Shown here: positions 1 to 7,709 of the stretch, piece by piece
Layout of the letters: the number at the start of each line of letters is the position of its first letter
Position numbering within the stretch: the first letter of the stretch is position 1
Origin: Bacteroidales bacterium
Lineage (GTDB): Bacteria > Bacteroidota > Bacteroidia > Bacteroidales > Paludibacteraceae
Length of the DNA: 18,744 bases
Assembly (NCBI GenBank): GCA_900768725.1
Contig: CAAGDU010000112.1
Span: 1 to 18,744, forward strand
Direction: 5' to 3'
Translations under genes and position numbers: made by a program
The notes under the pieces: generated by a model
What the model was told of the DNA's origin: nothing
Databases searched by the model: none
What the model saw: only the letters and a program-made list of their open reading frames with translations

Positions 1-2647
1 GTTGGTGAGCGAGGTCTGCTTCCAGTTTCTCGCGCTCCGCGTCCACGTTGATGAACTTATCCAGCGGAATGCTGTACTCGGTGGTGCCGATGATGAAGGA
101 GGACGACTGCGCGCTCTTCTCCGCGCCAACGGCTACTTCCACATTCGCCAACTTGCAAACCAGCGGATTGACCGCCTCGGGTGCCACCAGCGTCAGCACC
201 TCCTTGGGCGAGATATTCTTGCTTGCGCGGATATTGCGGATGTTCGAGACGAGGGCTTTCAGCAACTCGCCCTCTTGGGATATAGGATGAAGGACACAGG
301 ATGAAGGACTTGTTACCTCCGTCTCTGCGTTTTCAGAGTCGGTGCTATTTTGTCTTTCATCCTTTATCTTTAATCCTGCGTCCACCATTATGCTCTCGCC
401 TTCTTTCCGCTCGGCGAGGTTCTGCCAGAGTTCCTCAGTGATGAACGGCATGAAGGGGTGGAGCAGGCGTAGCATACGGTCGAGGAAACGGCAGGTCGCC
501 TCGTAGGTCGGGCGGTCGATAGGCTGCCCATAGGCAGGCTTAATCATCTCGAGGTACCAGCCCGAGAACTCATCGGTGTAGAGTTTGTAAATTGCCATCA
601 GCGCCTCGCTCAGACGGTACTTGCCGAATAGGTCTGCCACCTCCGCCTCGGCTTGCGAGAGCACTGCCTCGAACCACCTCGTAGCGAAGGTGTTTTCGGC
701 TACTGGGGACGCGGGCGTCTCGCCCGCGGTAGAGAGTCCTTGCTCTTGGTTCTTGGTTCCTTTATCCTCCGAGACTTCCCAGCCCTTGATGAGTCGGAAG
801 CAGTTCCAGATTTTGTTGCAGAAGTTGCGTCCTTGCTCGCAGAGGCTCTCGTCGAAGAGGATGTCGTTGCCCGCGGGGGCAGCCAACATCATACCCATGC
901 GCACGCCGTCGGCGCCGAAGCGGGCGATGAGGTCGAGCGGGTCGGGGCTGTTGCCCAGCGACTTCGACATCTTGCGCCCTAACTTGTCGCGCACGATACC
1001 CGTGAAATAGACATGGCGGAACGGCATCTTGCCTTGGTACTCATAGCCCGCCATAATCATACGCGCCACCCAGAAGAAGATGATGTCCGGACCCGTTACG
1101 AGGTCGGCGGTGGGGTAGTAGTACTGTATCTCTTTGTTGTCGGGGTGCTCTATGCCGTCGAAGAGCGAGATGGGCCACAGCCACGACGAGAACCACGTGT
1201 CCAGCGCGCCTTCGTCCTGCACCAGCGTCTTACTCTCGGCTTTGGCTTGCGCCTCCTCCATCGTCGGCGCTACGATAATCTTGTCCTCGGGGTAGTTCTC
1301 CGCACCCGTCTGGTCAAGTATCTCCTTAATATAATAGGCGGGAATACGATGCCCCCACCACAGTTGCCGCGAGATACACCAGTCTTTGATGTTCTCCAAC
1401 CAGTTGCGGTAGGTGTTCTTGTACTTCGTGGGGTAGAACACTATCTCGTCGTTCATCACGGGCGGCAGGGCGATGTCGGCAAAGTGCTGCATGCGGATGA
1501 ACCATTGCAGCGAGAGCCGCGGCTCGATGGGCACGTTCGTGCGCTCGGAGTAGCCGACCTTGTTGTCGTAGTCCTCTATCTTCTCCATCAGCCCTGCGGC
1601 TTTCAGGTCTTCGGCTATCTGCTTGCGGCAGTCGAAGCGGTCCATACCTTGGTATGCCGCCACGTTCTTGCGAACGGTCTCCTCCAGCGTGTCGAGGTTG
1701 ATATGCGCGTCGGGCGTGAAGATGTCGTATGCCGTGAGGTGGTATTTCTGCCCCAGCGCGTAGTCGTTCACGTCGTGCGCGGGCGTTACTTTCAGGCAAC
1801 CCGTACCGAACTCTATCTCCACGTAGCGGTCTTCTATCACGGGTATCTCTCTGCCCACGAGCGGCACGATGACGTGCTTCCCGCGCAGCCAGTGGTTCTT
1901 CGGGTCTTTGGGGTTGATACACATCGCCACATCGCCCATGATGGTCTCTGGGCGGGTGGTCGCCACCACGGCGTAGTAGCCCTGCTCATCTTTGTGCACC
2001 ACGTCCTCCGCTGTGAGCGTCGCCTCGTCCACAGGCTCTACCACGCGGTATTTCAGGTGGAACAGATGGCTGTGCTCATCGTGGTAAATCACCTCCTCGT
2101 CGGAGAGTGCCGTCTGCCGCTCGGGGTCCCAGTTGACCATACGCAAACCGCGGTAAATCAGCCCCTTCTCATACAGGTCGCAGAACACGCGGATGACCGC
2201 CCGCGAACGGGTCTCGTCCATGGTGAACGAGGTGCGGTCCCAGTCGCACGAGCAACCCAGTTTGCGCAACTGCTTGAGGATGATGCCGCCGTGTTCGTCG
2301 GTCCATGCCCACGCGTGTTTCAGAAACTCCTCGCGCGTGAGGTCGCTCTTGTTGATACCTTGCTCTTTCAGGCGCTTGATGACCTTCGCTTCGGTGGCGA
2401 TGGACGCATGGTCGGTGCCGGGCACCCAGCAGGCGTTCTTGCCCTCCAAGCGCGCGCGGCGCACGAGGATGTCTTGTATCGTCTCGTTGAGCACGTGCCC
2501 CATGTGCAGCACGCCCGTTACGTTGGGAGGCGGGATGACCACCGTGAACGGCTCGCGACCGTCAGGCTCGCTGTGAAACAACTTCTGGTCAAGCCAATAC
2601 TGATACCACTTGGCTTCGATGTCGGTAGGATTGTATTTTGAGTCCAT
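1..2647 (-). CDS. valS: Valine--tRNA ligase (3' end beyond left edge)
   Basis: Class I aminoacyl-tRNA synthetase that charges tRNA-Val in the cytoplasm and edits mischarged threonine. Starting at ATG 2647-2645, 882 codons are visible and the frame runs off the left edge. Seen: N-terminal PPPNVTGVLHMGH with the HIGH-type motif HMGH at residues 48-51, CWVPGTDHASIATE, the editing-domain stretch TTRPETIMGD, WCISRQLWWGHRIP, the KMSKS loop (DNA 959-973), then the anticodon-binding domain (FMPFITEELWQ) and the beginning of the C-terminal coiled coil (AEREKLEADL). Family members are usually about 875-880 residues in Bacteroidales; this one exceeds that before its end, because two repeat-derived stretches lie in frame in the anticodon-binding region (about residues 626-652 and 756-791). 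Start supported by an upstream promoter about 110 nt away and by the MDSKYNPTDIEAKWYQYW opening. Identity is certain; function of the inserts is unknown. Confidence 0.97.
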   Translation of the reverse strand, partial: MDSKYNPTDIEAKWYQYWLDQKLFHSEPDGREPFTVVIPPPNVTGVLHMGHVLNETIQDILVRRARLEGKNACWVPGTDHASIATEAKVIKRLKEQGINKSDLTREEFLKHAWAWTDEHGGIILKQLRKLGCSCDWDRTSFTMDETRSRAVIRVFCDLYEKGLIYRGLRMVNWDPERQTALSDEEVIYHDEHSHLFHLKYRVVEPVDEATLTAEDVVHKDEQGYYAVVATTRPETIMGDVAMCINPKDPKNHWLRGKHVIVPLVGREIPVIEDRYVEIEFGTGCLKVTPAHDVNDYALGQKYHLTAYDIFTPDAHINLDTLEETVRKNVAAYQGMDRFDCRKQIAEDLKAAGLMEKIEDYDNKVGYSERTNVPIEPRLSLQWFIRMQHFADIALPPVMNDEIVFYPTKYKNTYRNWLENIKDWCISRQLWWGHRIPAYYIKEILDQTGAENYPEDKIIVAPTMEEAQAKAESKTLVQDEGALDTWFSSWLWPISLFDGIEHPDNKEIQYYYPTADLVTGPDIIFFWVARMIMAGYEYQGKMPFRHVYFTGIVRDKLGRKMSKSLGNSPDPLDLIARFGADGVRMGMMLAAPAGNDILFDESLCEQGRNFCNKIWNCFRLIKGWEVSEDKGTKNQEQGLSTAGETPASPVAENTFATRWFEAVLSQAEAEVADLFGKYRLSEALMAIYKLYTDEFSGWYLEMIKPAYGQPIDRPTYEATCRFLDRMLRLLHPFMPFITEELWQNLAERKEGESIMVDAGLKIKDERQNSTDSENAETEVTSPSSCVLHPISQEGELLKALVSNIRNIRASKNISPKEVLTLVAPEAVNPLVCKLANVEVAVGAEKSAQSSSFIIGTTEYSIPLDKFINVDAEREKLEADLAHQ
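281..382 (-). repeat. Repeat-derived in-frame insert in valS (GATGAAGGAC type)
   Basis: Lies between the conserved ERKEGESIMV and the ALVSNIRNIRASKNI segment of ValRS. It contains a 12-bp direct repeat AGGATGAAGGAC at 284-295 and 298-309 and related TTCATCCT/TTAATCCT words at 356-376. GATGAAGGAC recurs just after the outer-membrane protein gene near 5488. The encoded stretch is polar (roughly DAGLKIKDERQNSTDSENAE and onward) and does not resemble the roughly 20 residues normally found there. Boundaries are approximate. Confidence 0.6.
692..772 (-). repeat. Palindromic in-frame insert in valS
   Basis: Between WEV (773-781) and the conserved ATRWFEA segment. It holds a perfect palindrome with 8-bp arms CGCGGGCG / CGCCCGCG (710-717 and 721-728, loop TCT) and a short TTGGTTC direct repeat (746-759). 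It encodes about 27 residues (SEDKGTKNQEQGLSTAGETP and following) in place of a short loop in homologues known to me. The frame stays open. Exact borders need an alignment. Confidence 0.6.
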
Positions 2648-2762
2648 ACTATAAATAGATATACGTTGTGTATAAAACCAATTTGCTGAATCCCAAATCA
2701 CGTCCAAAATTTCGCTCACCAATGCTCAAGCGAAATACTGACGAGCACGCAAAAATCGCGGG

Positions 2763-2794
2763 CAAAATTACTGCTTTTTTCTGAATTATACAAG
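2763..2794 (-). promoter_or_regulatory. Bacteroidota-type promoter for valS
   Basis: On the minus strand: -33-like CTTG (2794-2791), 20-bp spacer, -7 box TAATTTTG (2770-2763), matching TAnnTTTG. It places the transcript start near 2756 and leaves a leader of about 110 nt before the valS ATG. I see no obvious riboswitch or T-box in that leader. Confidence 0.65.
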
Positions 2795-2830
2795 TTTTTA
2801 ATTGAAAAAAGCATATTTGACCTACATTTG

Positions 2831-2862
2831 TTTGCATATATCAACAAAAAAGCGTACCTTTG
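2831..2862 (+). promoter_or_regulatory. Bacteroidota-type promoter for the small membrane protein and coaX
   Basis: -33 TTTG (2831-2834, itself preceded by a second TTTG), 20-bp spacer, -7 TACCTTTG (2855-2862). Predicted start lies about 20-25 nt before the ATG at 2891. The layout is almost identical to the metF promoter at 14771-14802. Confidence 0.75.
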
Positions 2863-2890
2863 CGCATAATTCTACAAAACTTTATTCATT

Positions 2891-3307
2891 ATGACAACAG
2901 GAGCAAAGGTGGCTACCTCATTTTCGGTCATCGCAGTCGTTGGACTGGCAATTTTTATCTTTATCAAGTTCTTCTTTGTGTATAGTGAGGGTATCAACGA
3001 AGGAGACATCAACTATTTCCAGAAAGAAGGTTTTATCTTCAAGACCTACGAGGGTAAGATGATTCAGACGGGCTACAACTCGAAGAATAGCAGCGCGACG
3101 ATACAGTCGAACGAGTTCAAGTTCTCGGTGGACGATCCGCGCATTGCGCAGCAGATAGAAGAGTCGAGCAACCGACAAATCAAACTGCATTGGAAACGCT
3201 ATTTAGGGGTATTGCCGTGGCGCGGCAACAGCGAGTACGTGGTGGACAGTATCGTGTCTGTGACTCCCACCGCGTTGCCTATCCAGGATGTGTTACCGCC
3301 GCAATAA
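2891..3307 (+). CDS. Small conserved membrane-anchored protein, function unknown
   Basis: 138 residues. One strong N-terminal transmembrane segment (about residues 10-31, VIAVVGLAIFIFIKFFF) is followed by a soluble domain with FQKEGFIFKTYEGKMIQTGY, SNEFKFSVDD and YLGVLPWRGNSEYVVDSI. From memory this resembles a conserved Bacteroidales family that databases often mislabel '6-phosphogluconate dehydrogenase'; no dehydrogenase motif (no GxGxxG) is present, so that name should not be used. The domain probably faces the periplasm, though topology is inferred. It lies 6 bp upstream of coaX and shares its promoter, which fits co-transcription but does not by itself give a function. The start is supported by a promoter immediately upstream. 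Confidence 0.85.
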   Translation: MTTGAKVATSFSVIAVVGLAIFIFIKFFFVYSEGINEGDINYFQKEGFIFKTYEGKMIQTGYNSKNSSATIQSNEFKFSVDDPRIAQQIEESSNRQIKLHWKRYLGVLPWRGNSEYVVDSIVSVTPTALPIQDVLPPQ

Positions 3308-3313
3308 AACAGC

Positions 3314-4066
3314 ATGAATCTCTGTATAGACCAAGGTAACTCGCGCACGAAAGTGGCGATAATAGATGATGAAGGTAAACTGCGCAATACCTTCATCTAC
3401 AAGTCTTTTTCCTCCTCCGATGTGGAGCGGCTCTTTTCGCTCTATCCCATCACGGACAGCATCATCTCTTCGGTCATCAATATCGAACCTGCTGTGGTCA
3501 ACTCGCTGAACCGTCTGTCAAAGCATTTCATCTTGTTCGACCACAAGACTCCCATTCCCATCCGCAACGGTTACGACACGCCGGAGACGCTGGGTCAAGA
3601 CCGTTTGGCAGCGGCGGTGGGGGCTGTGGCGCTTTGTCCGAACGAGAACCTGCTGATTATCGACGCGGGTTCTGCGATAACGTATGACTATGTGTCCGCC
3701 GACGGGACCTTCTGCGGCGGGAATATCGCGCCGGGGATAAAGATGAGGCTGACCATGCTCAACCGCCTGACCAAGAAACTGCCTTTGGTGGAAGCAGAGG
3801 AGAGCGAGTTGATACCGCTCTTCGGGAAGAACACGCGGGACGCGATAGCCGCGGGCGTGGTGCGCGGCGTGGCGTATGAGGTGAAGGGCTACATGCGGAC
3901 GCTGGTGGACCGCGGGCAGCATTTCCAGACCTATCTCACGGGAGGGAATGCACCTTATATACTGAATAATGTCCGCTCCCACGGCAAGCGCAACTATGCC
4001 ATCCACCACGAGAAACACCTCGTGCTTTTGGGGCTCAACACCATCTTGACCTACAACAAGGGCTGA
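3314..4066 (+). CDS. coaX: Type III pantothenate kinase
   Basis: Phosphorylates pantothenate with ATP, the first committed step of coenzyme A synthesis, in the cytoplasm. At 250 residues it has the usual length for CoaX. ASKHA-fold motifs seen: phosphate-1 loop DQGNSRTK (residues 6-13), GQDR (94-97) of the pantothenate pocket, DAGSAITYD (117-125, catalytic Asp region) and GGNIAPG (135-141). The later adenine-side motif LTGGNAPYI is also present. The ATG is 6 bp after the upstream gene, so the two are likely co-transcribed. The coaX / barrel protein / TPR protein / lptC order is, as I recall, common in Bacteroidales. Transcription probably ends at the hairpin at 4166-4205. Confidence 0.95.
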   Translation: MNLCIDQGNSRTKVAIIDDEGKLRNTFIYKSFSSSDVERLFSLYPITDSIISSVINIEPAVVNSLNRLSKHFILFDHKTPIPIRNGYDTPETLGQDRLAAAVGAVALCPNENLLIIDAGSAITYDYVSADGTFCGGNIAPGIKMRLTMLNRLTKKLPLVEAEESELIPLFGKNTRDAIAAGVVRGVAYEVKGYMRTLVDRGQHFQTYLTGGNAPYILNNVRSHGKRNYAIHHEKHLVLLGLNTILTYNKG

Positions 4067-4165
4067 ATGCTCAAGGGGGATGCAATGTAGCGTTTGTGCC
4101 TCCGAAAGCTATACGAAACTACCGCAAGTTACATAAAACTACACAAAGAAAAAGCAAGAAATCAT

Positions 4166-4205
4166 AAAAAAAATGCCAAACATTTGTGAGTTTGGTATTT
4201 TTTTT
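4166..4205 (+). terminator. Rho-independent terminator after coaX, overlapping the next promoter
   Basis: 16-bp stem (4166-4181 with 4190-4205) with a single G-U pair, 8-nt loop and a run of eight T on the 3' arm. With an A-tract on the 5' side it could act in both directions. The loop contains the -33 TTTG of the downstream promoter. Confidence 0.7.
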
Positions 4206-4214
4206 GTAACTTTG
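4183..4214 (+). promoter_or_regulatory. Bacteroidota-type promoter for the outer-membrane protein operon
   Basis: -33 TTTG (4183-4186), 20-bp spacer, -7 TAACTTTG (4207-4214). It is embedded in the preceding terminator hairpin. The ATG at 4255 lies about 35 nt beyond the predicted start. Confidence 0.7.
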
Positions 4215-4254
4215 CAGGCTGATAAGGAAAAAGCAATTATTTAAGAATAGCTGA

Positions 4255-5487
4255 ATGCAGACATTGAAACGATATATCGTATTGCTAACGGGCGTGTTGA
4301 TGCTACCTTTTGCGGCGTCCGTAGCCATAGCGCAGAACGGCACTTCTTCGCCTTATTCGCGGTTTGGCTACGGCGATTTGAGTGATAATGTGCCGAACAC
4401 GTACCGCGCTATGGGTGGCGTGGGGCTTGGTATGCGGAGCAATAAGGTCATCAACCCCGCGCAGCCTGCATCGTTCACGGCGGGCGACAGCCTGACCTTT
4501 ATGTTCGACTTGGCGGCAAGTATCATGTGGTCGGCTTACTCGGACGTGTCGGGCAACCGCAACAAGGCGAACGGCAACTTGGAGTACCTGTCGCTGCAGT
4601 TCCCGCTCTACAAGCGTTATGTCGCGTTCTCGGCGGGCGTGTTGCCCTATTCATCGGTGGGTTACGACCTGGCGGTGGGCGACTCCATCCACTCGGACTA
4701 CCACTACGTGGCATCGTATGTGGGCACGGGCGGGATTAGTCAGGTCTATGGCGGCTTGAGTTTCAATATATGCGACTGGGTGGCGTTGGGCGCAAACGTC
4801 TATTACATGTTCGGCACCACGACCAACACGCGCACGCTGACCTTCACGGAGGCGGCGCTGAAAGGCAGTTCGCAGGAGTCGGAACTCCGCGTGAGCAGTA
4901 TCCGTCTGCGCTACGGCGCGCAGTTCTTCCATACCTTCGGCGACCATACCATCGTGCTGGGCGGCGTCTTCGAGAACAAGCAGAAGATGAGCAGCACCTC
5001 CTTCACTACTATCGAGACGCAGTCGGAAGATACGGTCTCGGTGTTGGAAGGCGGGTTTGAACTGCCGATGGTGTATGGCGGCGGCGTGAGTTATTGTTGG
5101 GCAGACCGCCTGACGGTGGCTTTCGACTACCAGCGGCAGTGTATGTCCGCGGCGATGTATCAAGGCAAGACCAATGCCTTTCGCGACCGCAGCCGCTACA
5201 GCGCGGGCGTGGAGTATCGCCATAACCCCAACGGTCGCCGATACTACGAGCGTATGCTCTGGCGCTGCGGCGTGAACGTGGCGGACTCCTATTCCTTGGA
5301 GAACAGTGCGCGGGATGTTACCGCCAGCATAGGTATCGGTTTCCCCCTGCGGACGGCGGCGACGGTGTTCAACGCCACGCTGGAATACACACACCGAGGC
5401 AATGCCGCGACCTTGCAGGAGAACTCGCTGAGGCTGACCATCAACGCTTCCATCTCCGAGAACTGGTTCTTCAAGCGGAAGTTGTGA
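4255..5487 (+). CDS. Outer-membrane beta-barrel protein of unknown substrate
   Basis: 410 residues with a cleavable signal peptide (positively charged start, hydrophobic core LLTGVLMLPFAASVAIA, cleavage about residue 26 before QNG). The mature protein opens with SSPYSRFGYGDL, a motif I associate with a Bacteroidota family of barrel proteins sometimes annotated FadL/OmpP1-like. The remainder alternates aromatic and small residues in strand-like blocks (VYGGLSFNICDWVALGANVY, LRLTINASISENWFF) and ends with an aromatic-rich strand as in outer-membrane barrels. Predicted to sit in the outer membrane; the ligand is not readable from the sequence. It heads a gene row with the TPR protein and lptC, suggesting an envelope role. 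A divergent FadL-like porin is possible, and I would not assign lipid transport on this evidence. Confidence 0.85.
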   Translation: MQTLKRYIVLLTGVLMLPFAASVAIAQNGTSSPYSRFGYGDLSDNVPNTYRAMGGVGLGMRSNKVINPAQPASFTAGDSLTFMFDLAASIMWSAYSDVSGNRNKANGNLEYLSLQFPLYKRYVAFSAGVLPYSSVGYDLAVGDSIHSDYHYVASYVGTGGISQVYGGLSFNICDWVALGANVYYMFGTTTNTRTLTFTEAALKGSSQESELRVSSIRLRYGAQFFHTFGDHTIVLGGVFENKQKMSSTSFTTIETQSEDTVSVLEGGFELPMVYGGGVSYCWADRLTVAFDYQRQCMSAAMYQGKTNAFRDRSRYSAGVEYRHNPNGRRYYERMLWRCGVNVADSYSLENSARDVTASIGIGFPLRTAATVFNATLEYTHRGNAATLQENSLRLTINASISENWFFKRKL

Positions 5488-5567
5488 TGAAGGACCGCGC
5501 TTCGCGCTGTCCGGGTGCGTCACTGTTCGGCTGCGCTGTTCGGGTGCGCCCCGACAAGTCGGGGCTA
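5488..5567. repeat. Dispersed palindromic repeat (CCCCGACAAGTCGGGG type)
   Basis: Immediately after the barrel gene stop. It contains the hairpin GGACCGCGC-TTC-GCGCTGTCC (5492-5512), a repeated TGTTCGG word and the 16-bp palindrome CCCCGACAAGTCGGGG (5549-5564). The reverse complement of 5536-5570 matches metH coding DNA 17921-17955 at 30 of 35 bases by eye, showing a dispersed family. Confidence 0.75.
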
Positions 5568-5568
5568 A

Positions 5569-5596
5569 AACCACTGACCACTAACCACTGAATACT
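5569..5596. repeat. 7-bp tandem repeat, consensus RACCACT, four units
   Basis: AACCACT, GACCACT, AACCACT, GAATACT in tandem directly after the palindromic element and about 32 bp before the TPR gene. The same heptad occurs five times just before fabG (7823-7857). Confidence 0.75.
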
Positions 5597-5628
5597 AATA
5601 AAATAACTCTTAAAACATACCAACATTT

Positions 5629-7062
5629 ATGAAATTAAAATCGTTTATTGCTCTGGCGTTGTGCGCCGCTATTCCGGCAGTATGCAGCGCGAAGAAACCG
5701 ACCAAGAAGGTAGAGACAGAAGAGGCTCAGCAGGCACCCGCAGCGGTAGCCGAGCCCGAGGAGACACCCACGATTACGGAGGAGTGCGTGGTGAACGTTT
5801 CGCTCTTCAACGAGAGCGTGAAGAACAAACAGTTTGCTGACGCCTACGAGCCGTGGTGGGAAGTGTACACCACTTGCCCGAACGCCAACAAGGCTATCTA
5901 CACGCAGGGTAGCAAAATCATCGAGTGGAAGTACAAGAACGCTACCGACGAAGCCGAGAAAGACCGTCTGCGCAAGTTGTTGCTGGAGATGAGCGATAAG
6001 CGTATCAAATACTTCGGCGATGACCCCAAGTACCCCGCTGCTTACGTGCTGGGCTTGAAGGGACTGGACTACTGCGAGTACTTCCCCGAAGACCCCGCAA
6101 GCGAGAACTGCTACTCGTGGCTCAAAGCATCGGTGGAGGGCATGAAGGAGAAAAGCCAGATTATGGTATTGGTAAAGTTGGTGGACGTGTCGTATGCTAT
6201 CTACAAGACCAACCCTGACCAATACGGCGAGCGCTTCATCGCGGACTATGAGTTGGCATCGAACTACCTCTCGCAGAAAGCAGCCAACCCCGCGGACAAG
6301 AACGCGGCTATTGCGGCTAAGCAGAAAGACTATGTGGACAATATCTTCGCTATCTCCGGTGCGGCAGACTGCTCGAAACTGGATGAGATTTACGCGAAGG
6401 TGGTAGAGGACAACAAAGAGAACATGGATATGCTCGGTAAGGTGGCTGCGCTGTACAAACGCGTGAAATGCACCGAGAGCGATGTCTATTTCGCTGCTTG
6501 CGAGAACGCTCACCGTCTGCAACCCACCGAGGAGTCGGCTGCCGGCTGCGCACGCATGTCCACCAAGAAAGAGGACTACCGCGGCGCTATCGAATACTAC
6601 GAGCAGGCTATCTCTTTGGCTACGGCTATCGACCCCGCCGATGAGGATATTGCAGACTATCAGTACAGCATTGCGCTGATTTACCTCTCTAACCTTAAGA
6701 ATTACCCGCAGGCGCGTGCGTATGCGCGTGCGTCGCTCAACAGCCGCGAGGACCAGGGTCGCTGTTACATCGTGATAGGTTGCGCCTATGCGGCTTCGCA
6801 GCCTTATTCCACCGCAGACTATCCTGCTGCCAAGGCGGCTATCCTGAACAAAACCGTCTTCTGGGCGGCTGTAGATAAGTTCGTGAAGGCAAAGAGCGTT
6901 GACCCCTCTTGCGCTGCTGATGCAGACAAACTGATTGCAACCTACAGCAAGTACTATCCCACCCGCGAGGAGATGTTCGACCTGCCGAATGAACTCGGCG
7001 GCGCGACCTACTATGTGGGCGGTTGGATAGGTGAGACCACCACCTGCCGTGCCGGTAAATAA
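5629..7062 (+). CDS. Secreted tetratricopeptide-repeat protein
   Basis: 477 residues. N-terminal signal peptide (KLKSFIALALCAAIPAVCSA, cleavage about residue 21), then a short Lys/Glu/Ala-rich linker. A long helical region has TPR-like pairs, clearest around DYRGAIEYYEQAISLATAID and NYPQARAYARASLNSREDQG. The C-terminal YYPTREEMFDLPNELGGATYYVGGWIGETT resembles the conserved tail of Bacteroidales TPR proteins found beside lptC. Likely a periplasmic or outer-membrane-associated scaffold; partners are not identifiable. Several Cys residues occur in the mature part. It lies between the barrel gene and lptC, and its stop is 3 bp before the lptC GTG, so the two are probably translationally coupled. 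No own promoter was recognised; the upstream gap is filled by repeats. Confidence 0.88.
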   Translation: MKLKSFIALALCAAIPAVCSAKKPTKKVETEEAQQAPAAVAEPEETPTITEECVVNVSLFNESVKNKQFADAYEPWWEVYTTCPNANKAIYTQGSKIIEWKYKNATDEAEKDRLRKLLLEMSDKRIKYFGDDPKYPAAYVLGLKGLDYCEYFPEDPASENCYSWLKASVEGMKEKSQIMVLVKLVDVSYAIYKTNPDQYGERFIADYELASNYLSQKAANPADKNAAIAAKQKDYVDNIFAISGAADCSKLDEIYAKVVEDNKENMDMLGKVAALYKRVKCTESDVYFAACENAHRLQPTEESAAGCARMSTKKEDYRGAIEYYEQAISLATAIDPADEDIADYQYSIALIYLSNLKNYPQARAYARASLNSREDQGRCYIVIGCAYAASQPYSTADYPAAKAAILNKTVFWAAVDKFVKAKSVDPSCAADADKLIATYSKYYPTREEMFDLPNELGGATYYVGGWIGETTTCRAGK

Positions 7063-7065
7063 ACA

Positions 7066-7668
7066 GTGAGACTTCTTTGGAACCATAGTGCACCATCCCT
7101 GTCCCTTCTCTTGAGAAGGGTAGGGGTGGTGTTCGTGCTTCTGGCAGGGCTCTTGGCGGCTACTGCCGGCTGCTCGCGCGGAGAGATGAAGATAGACCGC
7201 GTGGCGCTGAGCGAGCGGGCGACAGTCCCCGTGCTGGACGCCAGCGAGGTGAGCACCCTCATCTCCGACTCGGGTATCACGCGCTATCGTATCAACGCGC
7301 AGCAATGGCGTATCTACGACAAGGCGCAACCCTCGTACTGGGACTTTCCGAGGGGGATCTATCTGGAGAAGTTCGACGAGGAACTGAAGGTCAACGCCTC
7401 GCTCCGCTCTGACTATGCCAAGTACTGGGAGGAGGAGCAGATTTGGCACCTGACGGGCAATGTCTATGCCGTGAACGAGAAGAACGAGATATTCGAGACC
7501 CCCGAACTCTATTGGAACCAGAAGACGGAGACGGTCTATTCTGACTCGGTCATCAAAATCACCCGCGAGCAGTCTATCATAGAGGGCATAGGCTTCACCT
7601 CCAACCAAGAGATGACCAAATACACCATCCTAAAACCCACAGGGGTGTTCCCGATAAAAGAGGAATAA
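7066..7668 (+). CDS. lptC: LPS export ABC transporter periplasmic protein LptC
   Basis: LptC links the inner-membrane LptBFG extractor to the periplasmic LptA bridge for lipopolysaccharide transport. About 200 residues, the usual size. Seen: lipoprotein-type signal ending LLAATAGC (Cys36 from the GTG start), then the LptC beta-jellyroll repeats, including YRINAQQWRIYDKAQPSYWDFPRGIYLEKFDE, LTGNVYAVNEKNEIFETPELYWNQKTETVYSD and GIGFTSNQEMTKYTI. The start is uncertain: GTG 7066 gives a long n-region, while TTG 7111 gives a compact LRRVGVVFVLLAGLLAATAGC signal. The doubt arises because a palindromic repeat (7091-7131) overlies this part and encodes about residues 9-22. Three bases separate it from the TPR gene. 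In relatives the next genes are often envelope factors; here fabG follows after a repeat-filled gap. Confidence 0.88.
   Translation: MRLLWNHSAPSLSLLLRRVGVVFVLLAGLLAATAGCSRGEMKIDRVALSERATVPVLDASEVSTLISDSGITRYRINAQQWRIYDKAQPSYWDFPRGIYLEKFDEELKVNASLRSDYAKYWEEEQIWHLTGNVYAVNEKNEIFETPELYWNQKTETVYSDSVIKITREQSIIEGIGFTSNQEMTKYTILKPTGVFPIKEE
7091..7131. repeat. Palindromic repeat inside the lptC signal-peptide region
   Basis: Perfect inner arms CCCTTCTC / GAGAAGGG (7103-7110, 7113-7120, loop TT) flanked by CACCATCCCT (7091-7100) and AGGGGTGGTG (7122-7131), which pair at 9 of 10 positions. It is purine/pyrimidine-skewed like the GGGAGGG elements elsewhere in the window and is read through in frame. Confidence 0.7.
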
Positions 7669-7709
7669 GGGAAGAGTATGTAGGTATTCATTAGTTCACT
7701 ACTTTTATC

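Noticed and set aside
1013..2641. Long open frame on the plus strand opposite valS (542 codons)
   Set aside because: It is antisense to clear ValRS motifs, its translation is Val/His/Arg-rich without family resemblance, and high-GC codon bias on the minus strand explains the absence of stops.
2648..2756. T-box or other RNA element in the valS leader
   Set aside because: No recognisable T-box sequence or strong leader terminator, and T-boxes are not expected in this phylum.
2891..3307. 6-phosphogluconate dehydrogenase label for the small protein
   Set aside because: No dinucleotide-binding or catalytic motif, and only 138 residues with a membrane anchor; the label is a known misannotation as I recall.
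5635..7608. Long minus-strand open frame opposite the TPR protein and lptC (657 codons)
   Set aside because: Spans two real genes on the other strand, composition is typical of a shadow frame, and no motif or signal supports it.
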